Below are positions 9,370 to 18,171 of a stretch of DNA of 64,000 bases, piece after piece. The translations under genes and the position numbers were made by a program. The stretch comes from JBNLAN01 sp050302175 (GTDB lineage: Bacteria; Pseudomonadota; Zetaproteobacteria; Mariprofundales; Mariprofundaceae): NCBI GenBank assembly GCA_050302175.1, contig JBNLAN010000002.1, positions 45,253 through 109,252 on the forward strand, read 5' to 3'. How positions within the stretch are numbered: position 1 is the first letter of the stretch; each line of letters opens with the position of its first letter. The notes beneath the pieces were generated by a model, which saw only the letters and a list, made by a program, of their open reading frames with translations, ran no database searches and had not been told where the DNA came from.

Positions 9370-10091
9370 TTCCTGAGCACTAAGATCGTCCAGTATGGAA
9401 ACCTTTTGATCCATGGCAACTTCGCCCAGATACGATCGGCACATGGCGATTCAAATAGCCGCTGGAGAGGGGGTATCCGCGATAACCATTGTGGAAATAG
9501 ATACCGCACGCCATCACTATGCTCGATTTCAAAACCTGCCGATGCCAAGCTTGCCACAAATTTATGCATGCGCATGAAACGGTGCTCGAACCAGGGAATG
9601 TCGACATCCGAAAACTCCCGATAATGCTCATCCGCATCACAATAGTAGGGGCGTTGTTCGCGTTTCATTTCATACCATGAGCGCAAAGTCACGCTCGGCA
9701 CAGAGACGACCCAGACCCCATCAGTTTCAAGCACCCTGTAGACTTCCCGTATCACCGGCTCCATGTCGGGAATGTGCTCAAGCACCTCCATACTCACAAT
9801 CGTAGAAAACTTCGAGTCATTGAAAGGGAGATTGGCTCCGTCAGCCAGAATCACGGAAAGCTCTCGTTCCCTTGCCAGCATCAACCTCTCTGAGTTGATA
9901 TCCACGCCGATCCCTGTAAACCCGAGCTCATGCAATAATGCACCCTCGCCGCATCCGATATCCAGCATGCGATGCTTATCGCTATTCATCCGCCCAACCC
10001 AATATGCCATGCGTTCAAGAAGTACGCGCGGCCACGAGCCTCGACTATAGCGATCAGGAGAGGCATGACCTAAGGGGTTCAGCTTCGCCAT
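9351..10091 (-). CDS. SAM-dependent methyltransferase, class I
   Basis: A 246-aa protein with a clean class I core: MLDIGCGEGALLHELG (motif I), IGVDINSERL (acidic residue of motif II), LADGANLPF and VSMEVLEHIPDMEPVIREVYRVL. It resembles Methyltransf_11 proteins. The C-terminal region is rich in aromatic and basic residues (WLSRIPPLQRLF) and may bind a lipid-linked substrate. It is the most upstream well-supported minus-strand gene before the low-GC gap at 10.1-10.35 kb. Substrate unknown. Confidence 0.82.
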   Translation of the reverse strand: MAKLNPLGHASPDRYSRGSWPRVLLERMAYWVGRMNSDKHRMLDIGCGEGALLHELGFTGIGVDINSERLMLARERELSVILADGANLPFNDSKFSTIVSMEVLEHIPDMEPVIREVYRVLETDGVWVVSVPSVTLRSWYEMKREQRPYYCDADEHYREFSDVDIPWFEHRFMRMHKFVASLASAGFEIEHSDGVRYLFPQWLSRIPPLQRLFESPCADRIWAKLPWIKRFPYWTILVLRKCRAAT

Positions 10092-10300
10092 ACCGGCACG
10101 CCTGAATTATATGTATTTTGCCTCATCACCTCTGATCTCCTTACTCCATCATACGGAATAGTAGCCACAGGCGATGGTATTGCCCATTTTATTGCCACCC
10201 TTTTCCCGACAAATACCTGCAACAACTTTACGAGAACTGCTAATCCTTTTTTATTCCAGCCAGATCCGCGAAAAATTAATTTGCTTAACAGAGCATCCAT
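10079..10300 (-). CDS. Possible small hypothetical protein
   Basis: A 73-codon open frame (MDALLSKLIFRGSGWNKKG...) ends 13 bases inside the following methyltransferase start. I recognise no family or motif. No good ribosome site precedes the ATG, and the segment is AT-richer than its neighbours, like the adjacent plus-strand acyltransferase. It may be a real small gene or the remnant of a displaced polysaccharide gene. The 10.09-10.35 kb gap holds nothing else that I can support. Confidence 0.25.
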   Translation of the reverse strand: MDALLSKLIFRGSGWNKKGLAVLVKLLQVFVGKRVAIKWAIPSPVATIPYDGVRRSEVMRQNTYNSGVPVWRS

Positions 10301-10351
10301 GCTTAGCTATTCAACTCTGGATGACAAATTATATGTAGGGTTGTACGTATC

Positions 10352-10954
10352 ATGTTACCTCTTCTTCGAACAATGATTTTGGCTTTCCGCAAACTCGTTC
10401 ACTTTTGTGAATCATTTATCGCTCTTCCAGCCTCTCTTGTGTTCATTATCATTGGTTACTTTTGCATATTAATGAATCGCTATACCGAAAGCTCAATATT
10501 CGTTTCAAAAATACCATTTTATTTTGGGGAAAGAGTTCGTTGCTTCTACTATAAAGCTACGCTTAATCACCTCGGAAAGGATGTGACATTTAAATACGGA
10601 AGCTTTTGCCACTACAGGGATATCAGCATTGGGGATCGTGTGCTAATTGGATATTACAATGTATTAGGACGCGTCAATATTGGCAACGATGTACTTTCCG
10701 GGTGCTTTGTAACCTTTACATCCGGCCTCAACCATCACTCATTTGAAGATCCAGCCTCAACCATTGCAAGTCAATCAAGCATAGGGCCTATCACGATTCA
10801 TGTCGGTAATGACATTTGGATTGGAAACAACGCTCTTATTTGCGCCGACATTGCTGACCGGTCTGTTGTTGGAGCCGGAAGCGTCGTCGTTAAACCCATC
10901 GAAGGACACTCTGTCTACGCCGGAAATCCGGCTCGTTTATTACGAAAGATATAG
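10352..10954 (+). CDS. Hexapeptide-repeat acyltransferase (left-handed beta helix), membrane-anchored
   Basis: A 200-aa protein with an N-terminal hydrophobic stretch (about 22-40, FIALPASLVFIIIGYFCIL) followed by hexapeptide repeats (ISIGDRVLIGYYNVLGRVNIGNDV, then IHVGNDIWIGNNALICADI) and the family ending VVGAGSVVVKPIEGHSVYAGNPARLL. The catalytic-type His is likely in GLNHHSF. Family role: O- or N-acetylation (or other acylation) of a sugar using an acyl-CoA donor. It is the only plus-strand gene in the first 17 kb and clearly more AT-rich than its neighbours, which suggests a later insertion into the locus. Confidence 0.85.
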   Translation: MLPLLRTMILAFRKLVHFCESFIALPASLVFIIIGYFCILMNRYTESSIFVSKIPFYFGERVRCFYYKATLNHLGKDVTFKYGSFCHYRDISIGDRVLIGYYNVLGRVNIGNDVLSGCFVTFTSGLNHHSFEDPASTIASQSSIGPITIHVGNDIWIGNNALICADIADRSVVGAGSVVVKPIEGHSVYAGNPARLLRKI

Positions 10955-10971
10955 CCAAGCCCATCCGTCAC

Positions 10972-12411
10972 TTACAAGGTAATCCGTGCCCATAGATTCC
11001 TCAACAGTGCTCGTTCAAAAATCGCCACCATTGCCAGCCATGCCACAACAAACAGCCCTCCAGCGGCCCATGCCCAGTGTTCAAGAGATTGCTTGGTGGC
11101 CAACATAAACAGATATGCGCTCAGACCCGCAACTATTCCCGGCAATAAAGCGACTCCCGTTTCCACAAACACCGGCATAAGAGTTTGCCCAAGCTCGCTG
11201 CGCACCAACCATAAATGCAGCACAAGGCTAATACCGTATATAACAACCAGCACCCAGGCGGCACCCACGATACCCCAAACCTTGATGGCCGGATAAAGCA
11301 TAACTGCAAACACGGCGAACTCGACCCATTTCATTTTATGCAACGCACGGGTACGCCCCCTCGCCAACAGCACCGGACCGAATACGCTCGCCACACCACG
11401 AAGCCAACCCATCAACAGCAGCACCGCAAAGGCAGGGATAGCTGGAAGCCACTGCACTCCTACTGCCAACTGCACCACGGCCTCTGGCAACAGCCCTGCA
11501 CCGAGCACCACTGGCGTCAGCACAGCTACAGTCAGATGCGCATGCTGGTGCATGATCCTGAACATGCGTTCCGTCTCTTCCTGTATCCCGGAATAGGCCG
11601 GAAACATCACCTGATTAGCCAATTGCGACAACTGGTTCGTCAGGTAACCGGCCAGTGTGAAGGCGATTGTATAATAGCCGAGCATTTCGGCACCCAGCAT
11701 GCGTCCGATGGCAAGATTATCCAGGTTGGTCATGGCAAAAATCAAAACACCCGCGCCAAGCAGATGACCGCCGAATCCCCACAGCTCTCTGGCTGCACCC
11801 ATCGAAAATTGTAGTTTTGGCCGGAATGCATGTACGGCAAAAGAGAGGCCGATACCCATTATATGAGCGGCGATTAGTCCGGCTACCAATGCCATTGCCT
11901 CCCAACCGAACCACCAGGCCAGCGACACTGCGGCTACGGTTTGCGCCAGTTCGCGTCCGATATCAATAACAAGGACGCGCCGGAACAGCAACTCGCGTTT
12001 TAATAAAGGAATGGAGAGGCTTTCGAACCCCTGCAACAACGGCACGAAAACGGCCAGATGCAGAATGCCGATAAGATCGGGACGGGAGAAAAAGGCTGCC
12101 ACCCATGGAGCCGACAGCCATACCAAACCGGCAAGCAACGCTCCCCGCACCCATAACAGATGCCATGCTGTGGAGAGATAGCTATCATCAAGTATTTTCT
12201 TTTGAACGATGGCCGCTGCGAAACCGAAGTCCGAAAATATTGCAACACCACCCAAGAGCAACATCGCCAACGCGAACAGGCCGAAATCGTCGGGGGCGAT
12301 CAAACGCGCCAGTATGGCCAGACGCGCCAAACCAAGAAGCCGGGCGACAACAAAGCCGATTCCTGACCACAACCCGGCGTGCAGTACGCGACGTGACAGG
12401 CTAGCGGTCAT
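10972..12411 (-). CDS. Polysaccharide flippase/exporter (Wzx/MOP superfamily)
   Basis: A 479-aa integral membrane protein with about 12-14 hydrophobic segments and the PST family N-terminus GLWSGIGFVVARLLGLARLAILARLIAPDDFGLFALA. Length and the late GRMLGAEMLGYYTIAF segment fit the Wzx/MATE-like lipid-linked oligosaccharide flippases (Polysacc_synt). Role: moving undecaprenyl-linked glycan units across the inner membrane for polymerisation or ligation. It separates the glycosyltransferase block from recR by only 18 bases, so it may be transcribed after recR or from its own promoter. Confidence 0.87.
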   Translation of the reverse strand: MTASLSRRVLHAGLWSGIGFVVARLLGLARLAILARLIAPDDFGLFALAMLLLGGVAIFSDFGFAAAIVQKKILDDSYLSTAWHLLWVRGALLAGLVWLSAPWVAAFFSRPDLIGILHLAVFVPLLQGFESLSIPLLKRELLFRRVLVIDIGRELAQTVAAVSLAWWFGWEAMALVAGLIAAHIMGIGLSFAVHAFRPKLQFSMGAARELWGFGGHLLGAGVLIFAMTNLDNLAIGRMLGAEMLGYYTIAFTLAGYLTNQLSQLANQVMFPAYSGIQEETERMFRIMHQHAHLTVAVLTPVVLGAGLLPEAVVQLAVGVQWLPAIPAFAVLLLMGWLRGVASVFGPVLLARGRTRALHKMKWVEFAVFAVMLYPAIKVWGIVGAAWVLVVIYGISLVLHLWLVRSELGQTLMPVFVETGVALLPGIVAGLSAYLFMLATKQSLEHWAWAAGGLFVVAWLAMVAIFERALLRNLWARITL

Positions 12412-12429
12412 ATACCTCCCGCAGGAACC

Positions 12430-13050
12430 TTAGCCGACCTGTTCCCAGATCACTCGCTGGGTCAGCGCGCGCGACAACGTGTGCTCATCAAGATACTCGA
12501 GCTCGCCGCCTTCGGGAACACCGCGTGAGATGCGCGAAATCCGAATCGGCTTACTCTGATAGCGGCGTGAGATGAAATGAGCCGTCGCCTCACCATCCAC
12601 GGTGGCGCTGGTAGCCAGCACCAGCTCCTTGATATCACCTTCCGCCACACGCTTGTCCAACGAAGAGAAACGTAACTGCTCGGGGCCGACCCCATCGATG
12701 GGATTCAGCCGGCCGTGCAACACATGATAACGGCCGGAGAAACTGCCGCTGCGCTCAAACATCAACACATCCACCGGCTGCTCGACCACGCAGACGACAC
12801 TTCCATCCCGGCGCATATTATCGCAGATCATGCAGTGCCCTTTCTCAGCAAAACAGCCGCAACGCTCGCAGAACCCCATATCACGATGCAAACCTGCCAG
12901 CGCCACGGAAAGCTGCTGCACATCCTCTTCGGACTTGTGCAACAGGCTCAATCCAAGCCGCATTGCCGTCTTCGGACCGATGCCCGGCAACCCCGAAAGC
13001 TGCTCAACCACACGCGCCAGTGGCGCCGGTGTTCCGGGAATGACCGCCAT
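12430..13050 (-). CDS. recR: Recombination mediator protein RecR
   Basis: A 206-aa protein with the RecR order: N-terminal helix-hairpin-helix (LSGLPGIGPKTAMRLGL), a four-cysteine zinc finger (CERCGCFAEKGHCMIC), then a Toprim domain (VCVVEQPVDVLMFERSG, ATSATVDGEATAHFI). It works with RecF/RecO to load RecA at gaps. The ATG overlaps the ybaB stop (TGATG), so the two are translationally coupled in the conserved dnaX-ybaB-recR order. Confidence 0.97.
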   Translation of the reverse strand: MAVIPGTPAPLARVVEQLSGLPGIGPKTAMRLGLSLLHKSEEDVQQLSVALAGLHRDMGFCERCGCFAEKGHCMICDNMRRDGSVVCVVEQPVDVLMFERSGSFSGRYHVLHGRLNPIDGVGPEQLRFSSLDKRVAEGDIKELVLATSATVDGEATAHFISRRYQSKPIRISRISRGVPEGGELEYLDEHTLSRALTQRVIWEQVG

Positions 13051-13364
13051 CAGAGTGAAAAACCCGGGGGTAACGGAATCCCCGCCATCATCTGCTGTTG
13101 CTGCTCTTTGGCTTTTTCGTTGACCGCCTGTACCGCGGCGTTCACTGCCGCCACCAGCAAATCTTCGATCAACTCCTTGTCCTGCTCAGCCCATAATGAA
13201 TCGTCGATCTGCACCTTGCGCACGATGTGGTCGCCTGTGATTGTCACCTTAACCATGCCGCCACCAGCCTCGCCATGCACTTCGACCGAGGCCATCTCTT
13301 CCTGCATCTTCTGCATCTTTTCCTGCATCTTTTTAGCTTGCTGCATCATCTTTGCAATGTTCAT
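13050..13364 (-). CDS. ybaB: Nucleoid-associated protein, YbaB/EbfC family
   Basis: About 104 aa, starting MNIAKMMQQAKKMQEKMQKM, the coiled N-terminal helix of YbaB/EbfC, followed by VEVHGEAGGGMVKVTITGDH and KELIEDLLVAAVNAAVQ. The family forms dimers that bind DNA with little sequence preference. A GTG two codons earlier (13370) is possible; the ATG at 13364 is preceded by a GGTGGGG-like ribosome site. It sits between dnaX and recR, the standard arrangement. Confidence 0.95.
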   Translation of the reverse strand: MNIAKMMQQAKKMQEKMQKMQEEMASVEVHGEAGGGMVKVTITGDHIVRKVQIDDSLWAEQDKELIEDLLVAAVNAAVQAVNEKAKEQQQQMMAGIPLPPGFSL

Positions 13365-13392
13365 CGTCACCCCACCATCCTGTTATCAGTAT

Positions 13393-15174
13393 TCAGTCTG
13401 TGCCGTTGGCCTGCTTCGCACCATGCGGCGACACATGCACCAGTTTCGCTCCCAGCTCTCGCACGACCGCCTGCACATGCGGATCACTCTCCGCCTCCTC
13501 CCAGAGACGCTTCTGCTCGGCACTGGCCATGCGCTCTCTTGCCTCTGTCAGGCTCTCACCCTCGTTCTCCTGGCGCTGCTCCCAGTGCACCTCACGCCCC
13601 AGCCACTCGGCAAACGCCAGTCGCTCGGGAACAGCAAGCGCCCGCTCCTGATGCGCATCAAGTGCCAGTTTCACCTTATCGCCATAGGAGAGGCACACCA
13701 CATGCCCGAGCATTGCGGCTATTCCGGGGCGGATTTCCGAATAGGCGGTCACCGCGCTTTCCCAATCGGGATACTTTGAAACCGTAGTAGCCGGGGGATG
13801 CAGCGGTAAATCGACTCCTTCTTCCGGCTGCACATCCGCCTCGTCTATGTCGTCATCGGACGCATATGGATCATCCTCTGCTTCAGAGTAGGAGGATGCG
13901 CCGAACGGCTGTTCGTCGAGCAACTCTTCATCGTCATCGCTCGGGGAAGCTTGCACATCCGCCGTAACAGTTTTAGCCACAGTACTCGGCGATGTAGCAG
14001 CTGACTTGTTGGCGGCCGGAGCCGAAGCAGTTGTCGGTTTCTCGGCACGGCCGGGCGGTTTCCCTGCGCTGGTCTCCGAGGGCCCTTGCAAGGCATTGAG
14101 ATGACTCAGGCGGATCAGCAGCATCTCGGCGCCGCGCCGCTCGTCCATAAGCCCCAGATCGCGCAGGCCGGCAATCAGCACCTGGTAGCGCAGATCCAGC
14201 CCCTGCACGTCCCAGCGCGAAGCCCAGTATTCAAGCCATTCCCTCTTCTCATTGCTGTGCTCGTATTCGATCAGCCCCGCATCCACCTTCAGGCACATCA
14301 GTTCGTGCCAGAGCTCGGAGAGCGAAGAGAGCACACTGCGCGGCGCGTGCCCGCCATTGGCAGCCTCGCGCAGCGCCTTCACCGCTGCCGCGGCATCGCC
14401 CGAGAATATATGGTCAGAGATCTCCTGAATCAGGCCCGGACCGACCATGCCGAGAGAGTGGTAGACATCGCCCACCGCAATCGACTTGCCGGAGAAGGCC
14501 AGCACCCGCTCACACAGCGACAGTGCATCGCGCACCGAACCGTCAGCGCTGCGCGCGATCTCCTGCACCGCATCCTCTTCGAACCCGATCTCTTCCTGCT
14601 TCAGCACCGACTGCAGGTAGGCGGCAATCTCGTCCATGCCCAGCCGGCGCAGATCGAAGCGCTGGCAGCGTGAACGCACGGTCACCGGCAGCTTCTCGGC
14701 TTCGGTGGTGGCGAGAATGAACATCACCCGCGCAGGCGGCTCCTCCAGCGTCTTCAACAATGCATTGAAGGCACTCTTCGAGAGCATGTGCGCCTCGTCG
14801 ATGATATAGACCTTATATTTCAGATTACTCGGAGGGTAACGTACGCCGTCGAGAATCTCGCGGATATCGTCCACGCCGGTATGGCTCGCCGCATCCATCT
14901 CCTGCACATCGAGATTGGAGCCACTGGTGATACCTGTGCAGGCGGCACACTCACCACATGGCTCGCCATCGACAGGGCTCTTGCAGTTGATCGCCATGGC
15001 AAGCAGGCGAGCGATGGTGGTCTTGCCCACACCGCGAATACCGGTCAACAGATAGGCATGCGCCAGGCTCTCGCCTTTTAGTGCATTCTTGAGCGTGCGC
15101 ACCACCACATCCTGCCCGACCAGATCGGCAAACTTCTTCGGGCGCCAGCGCCGGGCGAGAACCAGATACGACAT
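13393..15174 (-). CDS. dnaX: DNA polymerase III subunit gamma/tau
   Basis: A 593-aa clamp-loader ATPase. Visible motifs: Walker A GIRGVGKTTIAR, zinc module CKSPVDGEPCGECAAC, Walker B YIIDEAHMLSKSAFNALLKTLEEPP and sensor SRCQRFDLRR. After about residue 365 comes a low-complexity acidic linker (SDDDEELLDEQP, EAEDDPYASDDDIDEADV), then a C-terminal tau-like domain ending near GAKLVHVSPHGA. It loads the sliding clamp and links polymerase and helicase. Whether a programmed frameshift makes gamma was not checked. Stops 28 bases before ybaB. Confidence 0.96.
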   Translation of the reverse strand: MSYLVLARRWRPKKFADLVGQDVVVRTLKNALKGESLAHAYLLTGIRGVGKTTIARLLAMAINCKSPVDGEPCGECAACTGITSGSNLDVQEMDAASHTGVDDIREILDGVRYPPSNLKYKVYIIDEAHMLSKSAFNALLKTLEEPPARVMFILATTEAEKLPVTVRSRCQRFDLRRLGMDEIAAYLQSVLKQEEIGFEEDAVQEIARSADGSVRDALSLCERVLAFSGKSIAVGDVYHSLGMVGPGLIQEISDHIFSGDAAAAVKALREAANGGHAPRSVLSSLSELWHELMCLKVDAGLIEYEHSNEKREWLEYWASRWDVQGLDLRYQVLIAGLRDLGLMDERRGAEMLLIRLSHLNALQGPSETSAGKPPGRAEKPTTASAPAANKSAATSPSTVAKTVTADVQASPSDDDEELLDEQPFGASSYSEAEDDPYASDDDIDEADVQPEEGVDLPLHPPATTVSKYPDWESAVTAYSEIRPGIAAMLGHVVCLSYGDKVKLALDAHQERALAVPERLAFAEWLGREVHWEQRQENEGESLTEARERMASAEQKRLWEEAESDPHVQAVVRELGAKLVHVSPHGAKQANGTD

Positions 15175-15263
15175 GGATGCTTACTCTACGGGGAGCGCAT
15201 CAAACCGCAACGGCCTTGGACGAATCAAACAAACCGCTGATAGACAAACCGGAAAAGTTGATC

Positions 15264-15297
15264 CCGAAAAACAAAGGGCCTCAACCGAGACCCCTTG
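15264..15297 (-). terminator. Rho-independent terminator of the outer-membrane protein gene
   Basis: Read on the minus strand, an AAGGGG...CCCTT stem (with inner CTC/GAG pairing and a short loop) is followed by TTTGTTTTTC. It lies 35-70 bases past the stop of the outer-membrane protein gene and before dnaX, so it should end that transcript. Confidence 0.7.
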
Positions 15298-15331
15298 CAT
15301 ATCTGACTAACAGATCAAGATTAAACGCAGT

Positions 15332-15913
15332 TTAGAATGCGTAACGACCAGTAACGCTGAAGCCCGAAACATCACCACTGTAGTTGGTGAATTCTGCACC
15401 AGCCGAGATCTGCTTAGTGATTTGGTACTCTGCGCCAATACCAACAGTCGAGGAGGTAGTGGTCACAGATTGAGACGGCAATGATGCAGCCGGAACAAGA
15501 GTGTTGGTAAATTTATAGGTTGAATCGATATACGACACACCGGCAACCGCATGTACCTTCAGCTGATCCATCAGTGGGTAGTCAATTCTAGCCAGCGCAG
15601 AAAGGAAATAATTGAGTTTTCGCTCGTACGTAAGAAACCCCACACTACTGGTCGCAGAGCCGATTCCGGTTCCCACGCGCACTTCTGCTGACAGCATTTC
15701 GCCGATATCCCCAGGGATGAGGTCGTCCAGCTTTCTGCCAACCGTCGCATTCACTGCGGTAACACTCCCCGTACTAAAAAGATCAAGCGAGCTCACAGCG
15801 CCACCTGCATAGAATCTGTCCAGATTCGCAGCCTGAACTGTGGGCGTCATCATCACCAGACAAGAGCAAACCACTAAAACTCGTGCTGCATTATTAATAA
15901 TTTTATTGAACAT
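15332..15913 (-). CDS. Small outer-membrane beta-barrel protein
   Basis: A 193-aa exported protein. The ATG at 15913 is preceded by GGAGAG and gives a normal signal peptide (MFNKIINNAARVLVVCSC... ending VQA-A, cut near residue 28); a longer in-frame start would bury it. The mature part alternates polar and hydrophobic residues and ends GRYAF, the terminal aromatic expected for BAM-inserted barrels. It resembles OmpW/YfaZ-type barrels of 8 strands, but I cannot name the family. Its own terminator follows, and it is probably monocistronic. The 187-base gap upstream contains only promoter-like AT-rich sequence. Confidence 0.75.
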   Translation of the reverse strand: MFNKIINNAARVLVVCSCLVMMTPTVQAANLDRFYAGGAVSSLDLFSTGSVTAVNATVGRKLDDLIPGDIGEMLSAEVRVGTGIGSATSSVGFLTYERKLNYFLSALARIDYPLMDQLKVHAVAGVSYIDSTYKFTNTLVPAASLPSQSVTTTSSTVGIGAEYQITKQISAGAEFTNYSGDVSGFSVTGRYAF

Positions 15914-16136
15914 TATCTCTCCAACTCCCTTTGTTTTATATTTAACCATCTAGCCAAAAAGCAATACCCCCACTGCACCAGAAACCAATCAACTTCTATC
16001 AACGATGTAAGGCCCCAGAATAGGTAAGTTTGGGTATTCATCTCGAGCTACATGGCGCGACAACCTATAAAATACCAAACATAATGAGTTGATATGCATC
16101 ACACTTCTACAAATCGACTTCCCTGAGGAGAATTGA

Positions 16137-16898
16137 TTATGGATGCATCCGGCGCACGGCTAGGCGCGACGCCAACAGGAAGCCTGTCACGGCATAGCCA
16201 AGCAACACTACGATATGCACAAGCGAATTGTGCAAAGGCAGTTCGGTCATCAATGGACGGATCAGATCGACGGCATGCGTAAGCGGTAAAGCCTGAGCAA
16301 TCATCTGCACGGCCTCAGGCAGCGTATTAATCGGATAGAACACTCCGCAAAACAGAAACATCGGCGTAACGAACAGCGTGAAGTAGAAAAGGAAAAAGTC
16401 GTAACTCGGCGAAATCACACAGACGACCAATGCGATACCGGCAAAGCTCAAGCCAGTGAGAAACACAGCAGGCAAGGCGAGCCACGACGTATCCCAGCTT
16501 TGAATACCCCCAAGCAATCCTGCCACAATAAAAATCGCCGTGCCGGAGATCAGGCTTTTGGTCGCCGCCCAGATAATCTCCCCGCCCACGATGTCAGAAA
16601 GATTTAGAGGAGTTGTCAGCATCCCCTCCCAGGTGCGTTGCTGGTTCATGCGGGTAAACGCGGAATAGAGCCCCTCGAAGGTGGCCGTATTCATGGCGCT
16701 GGAGCAGAGGATGCCGCTTGCCAGAAACGCCATGTAGGGGATTCCGCTCATCTCCCCGATGAACAACCCCAGACCATAGCCGAGCCCCAACAGATAAAGA
16801 AACGGATCCCCGAAATTGCCAACCATGGAAGCTAAGGCAAGTTTCCGCCACACCAGAAAGTTGCGCCACCACACGGAAAATATCGCCCTTGCCTGCAT
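16137..16898 (-). CDS. ABC-2 type transporter permease (NodJ-like)
   Basis: A 253-aa membrane protein with six hydrophobic segments and the ABC2_membrane/NodJ signature region (GLGYGLGLFIGEMSGIPYMAFLASGI; then QRTWEGMLTTPLNLSDIVGGEI). Its ATG overlaps the stop of the ATPase gene, so the two form one exporter. NodIJ relatives export glycolipids, capsular precursors or drugs; the substrate here is unknown. The position next to the tRNA-Ser/SRP RNA pair has no obvious functional meaning. Confidence 0.87.
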   Translation of the reverse strand: MQARAIFSVWWRNFLVWRKLALASMVGNFGDPFLYLLGLGYGLGLFIGEMSGIPYMAFLASGILCSSAMNTATFEGLYSAFTRMNQQRTWEGMLTTPLNLSDIVGGEIIWAATKSLISGTAIFIVAGLLGGIQSWDTSWLALPAVFLTGLSFAGIALVVCVISPSYDFFLFYFTLFVTPMFLFCGVFYPINTLPEAVQMIAQALPLTHAVDLIRPLMTELPLHNSLVHIVVLLGYAVTGFLLASRLAVRRMHP

Positions 16899-17806
16899 CA
16901 GTCGCGCATCTCCCGTCCAGTGAGTTTCAGGAATACATCCTCAAGGTTGGCAGGGCGATGGATAAAACGCATGTCGTGATGCTGAGCGCATTCGCGAAGA
17001 ATGGGGGCCGCATCGTGAGTATAAAAATACCACATATCGCCAACCCGCTCCGGCTTCTGTTCAATCCGTTCTGCCAGCGCCTCGATATCTGCTTCCGGCA
17101 CATCGGCCAGCGCCAGCACCTCGGGCTCCACATATCGCTTAATCAACTCGCGCGGACTGCCCTCTGCCAACACCTTGCCGTGATCAATCACCACAATATC
17201 GTCGCAAAGCTGCTCGGCCTCGTCCATATAATGCGTAGTAAGCAGCAATGTCTTTCCCCGTTTGCGAAGCTGGCGCAAGCGCTCCCAGATCATGTGGCGC
17301 GCCTGCGGATCAAGCCCGGTGGTCGGCTCGTCCAATACGACCAGATCGGGATCGTTGATCAGCGCCCGCGCAATCATCAGGCGGCGGCGCATACCGCCGG
17401 AAAGACCGGATACCTTATCGTTTGCACGCGAAGCAAGACCTGCAAACTCCAGCAGCTCATCGGCTCGCACCAAAGCAGTTTCCCGGCTGATACCGAAATA
17501 ATTTGCATAAACGAGTAAATTTTCCCGCACGGAGAAATCGGGATCCAGATTATCGCCCTGCGGCACCACGCCGACGCGGCGGCGCAGGGAAGGATCGCCA
17601 ACCGGCTCTCCGAAAATGGTGTAGTTGCCGCCGGAGAGCGGTGACATGCCGATCAGCATGCGCATCAGCGTGGTCTTGCCCGCACCGTTTGGCCCAAGCA
17701 ATCCGAAACAGATACCGGATGGAATGGAAAAGCTGACGCCGCAAACGACCTCGCGCTCACCAAAGCGTTTACGCACATCAACAGCTTCTACGATGGAAAC
17801 AGGCAT
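16898..17806 (-). CDS. ABC transporter ATP-binding protein (NodI/DRA-type)
   Basis: A 302-aa ATPase: Walker A GPNGAGKTTLMRML, signature VSGLSGGMRRRLMIARALI, Walker B DLVVLDEPTTGLD, and an H-loop TTHYMDEAEQLCDD. The C-terminal 80 residues match the DRA/NodI regulatory extension. The start at 17806 (MPVSIVEAVDVRKRFGE) gives the typical N-terminus; an ATG at 17854 would add 16 atypical residues. It powers the adjacent permease. Confidence 0.9.
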   Translation of the reverse strand: MPVSIVEAVDVRKRFGEREVVCGVSFSIPSGICFGLLGPNGAGKTTLMRMLIGMSPLSGGNYTIFGEPVGDPSLRRRVGVVPQGDNLDPDFSVRENLLVYANYFGISRETALVRADELLEFAGLASRANDKVSGLSGGMRRRLMIARALINDPDLVVLDEPTTGLDPQARHMIWERLRQLRKRGKTLLLTTHYMDEAEQLCDDIVVIDHGKVLAEGSPRELIKRYVEPEVLALADVPEADIEALAERIEQKPERVGDMWYFYTHDAAPILRECAQHHDMRFIHRPANLEDVFLKLTGREMRD

Positions 17807-17925
17807 GCGTGACTGTAACAGGGAACCGGGAAGGCGGACAAGCGGATCCGGCATGCGAACCCCGGAGAAAGCCGGTGCAAACGGTTTGCCTTATCACCAC
17901 TCTCACCGTACTATGCGCGCCCTCC

Positions 17926-18016
17926 GGAGAGATGTCCGAGTGGTCGAAGGAGCACGCCTGGAAAGTGTGTGTACCCCAAAAGGGTACCGAGGGTTCGAAT
18001 CCCTCTCTCTCCGCCA
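17926..18016 (+). tRNA. tRNA-Ser (anticodon GGA), CCA encoded
   Basis: A 91-base class II tRNA. The acceptor GGAGAGA pairs with TCTCTCC, and the 3' end is GCCA. The anticodon stem CACGC/GTGTG holds the loop CTGGAAA with GGA at the anticodon, reading UCC/UCU. The long variable arm (GTACCCC..AAGGGTAC) and the TTCGAAT T-loop are all present. Confidence 0.97.
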
Positions 18017-18048
18017 GTTTCCGCTTGAGCTTGCTCGCGGTACCGAGT

Positions 18049-18159
18049 GTCACCCGGGTTGGGCCCCGCACGGCTGAAGCCTGTGAACCCCGTCAGGTCC
18101 GGAAGGAAGCAGCGGCAACGGGATTTCGGCGCGTTGCGGTCAAGTCCGGCTCGGGTGGC
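18049..18159 (+). ncRNA. ffs: 4.5S signal recognition particle RNA (small type)
   Basis: The conserved SRP domain IV core is present (GTCAGGTCCGGAAGGAAGCA, ending in AGC). The outer arms pair along the full length: GTCACCCGGGTTGGGC at the 5' end with GCCGGCTCGGGTGGC-type sequence at the 3' end. The length of about 111 bases fits the bacterial small SRP RNA; exact ends are estimates. It lies 32 bases after tRNA-Ser and runs opposite to dnaX. Confidence 0.95.
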
Positions 18160-18171
18160 GCATCCTGCAAT

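Noticed and set aside
17855..18171. tRNA-linked integration site of a genomic island
   Set aside because: No integrase gene and no repeat of the tRNA-Ser 3' end were seen nearby; the SRP RNA follows directly.
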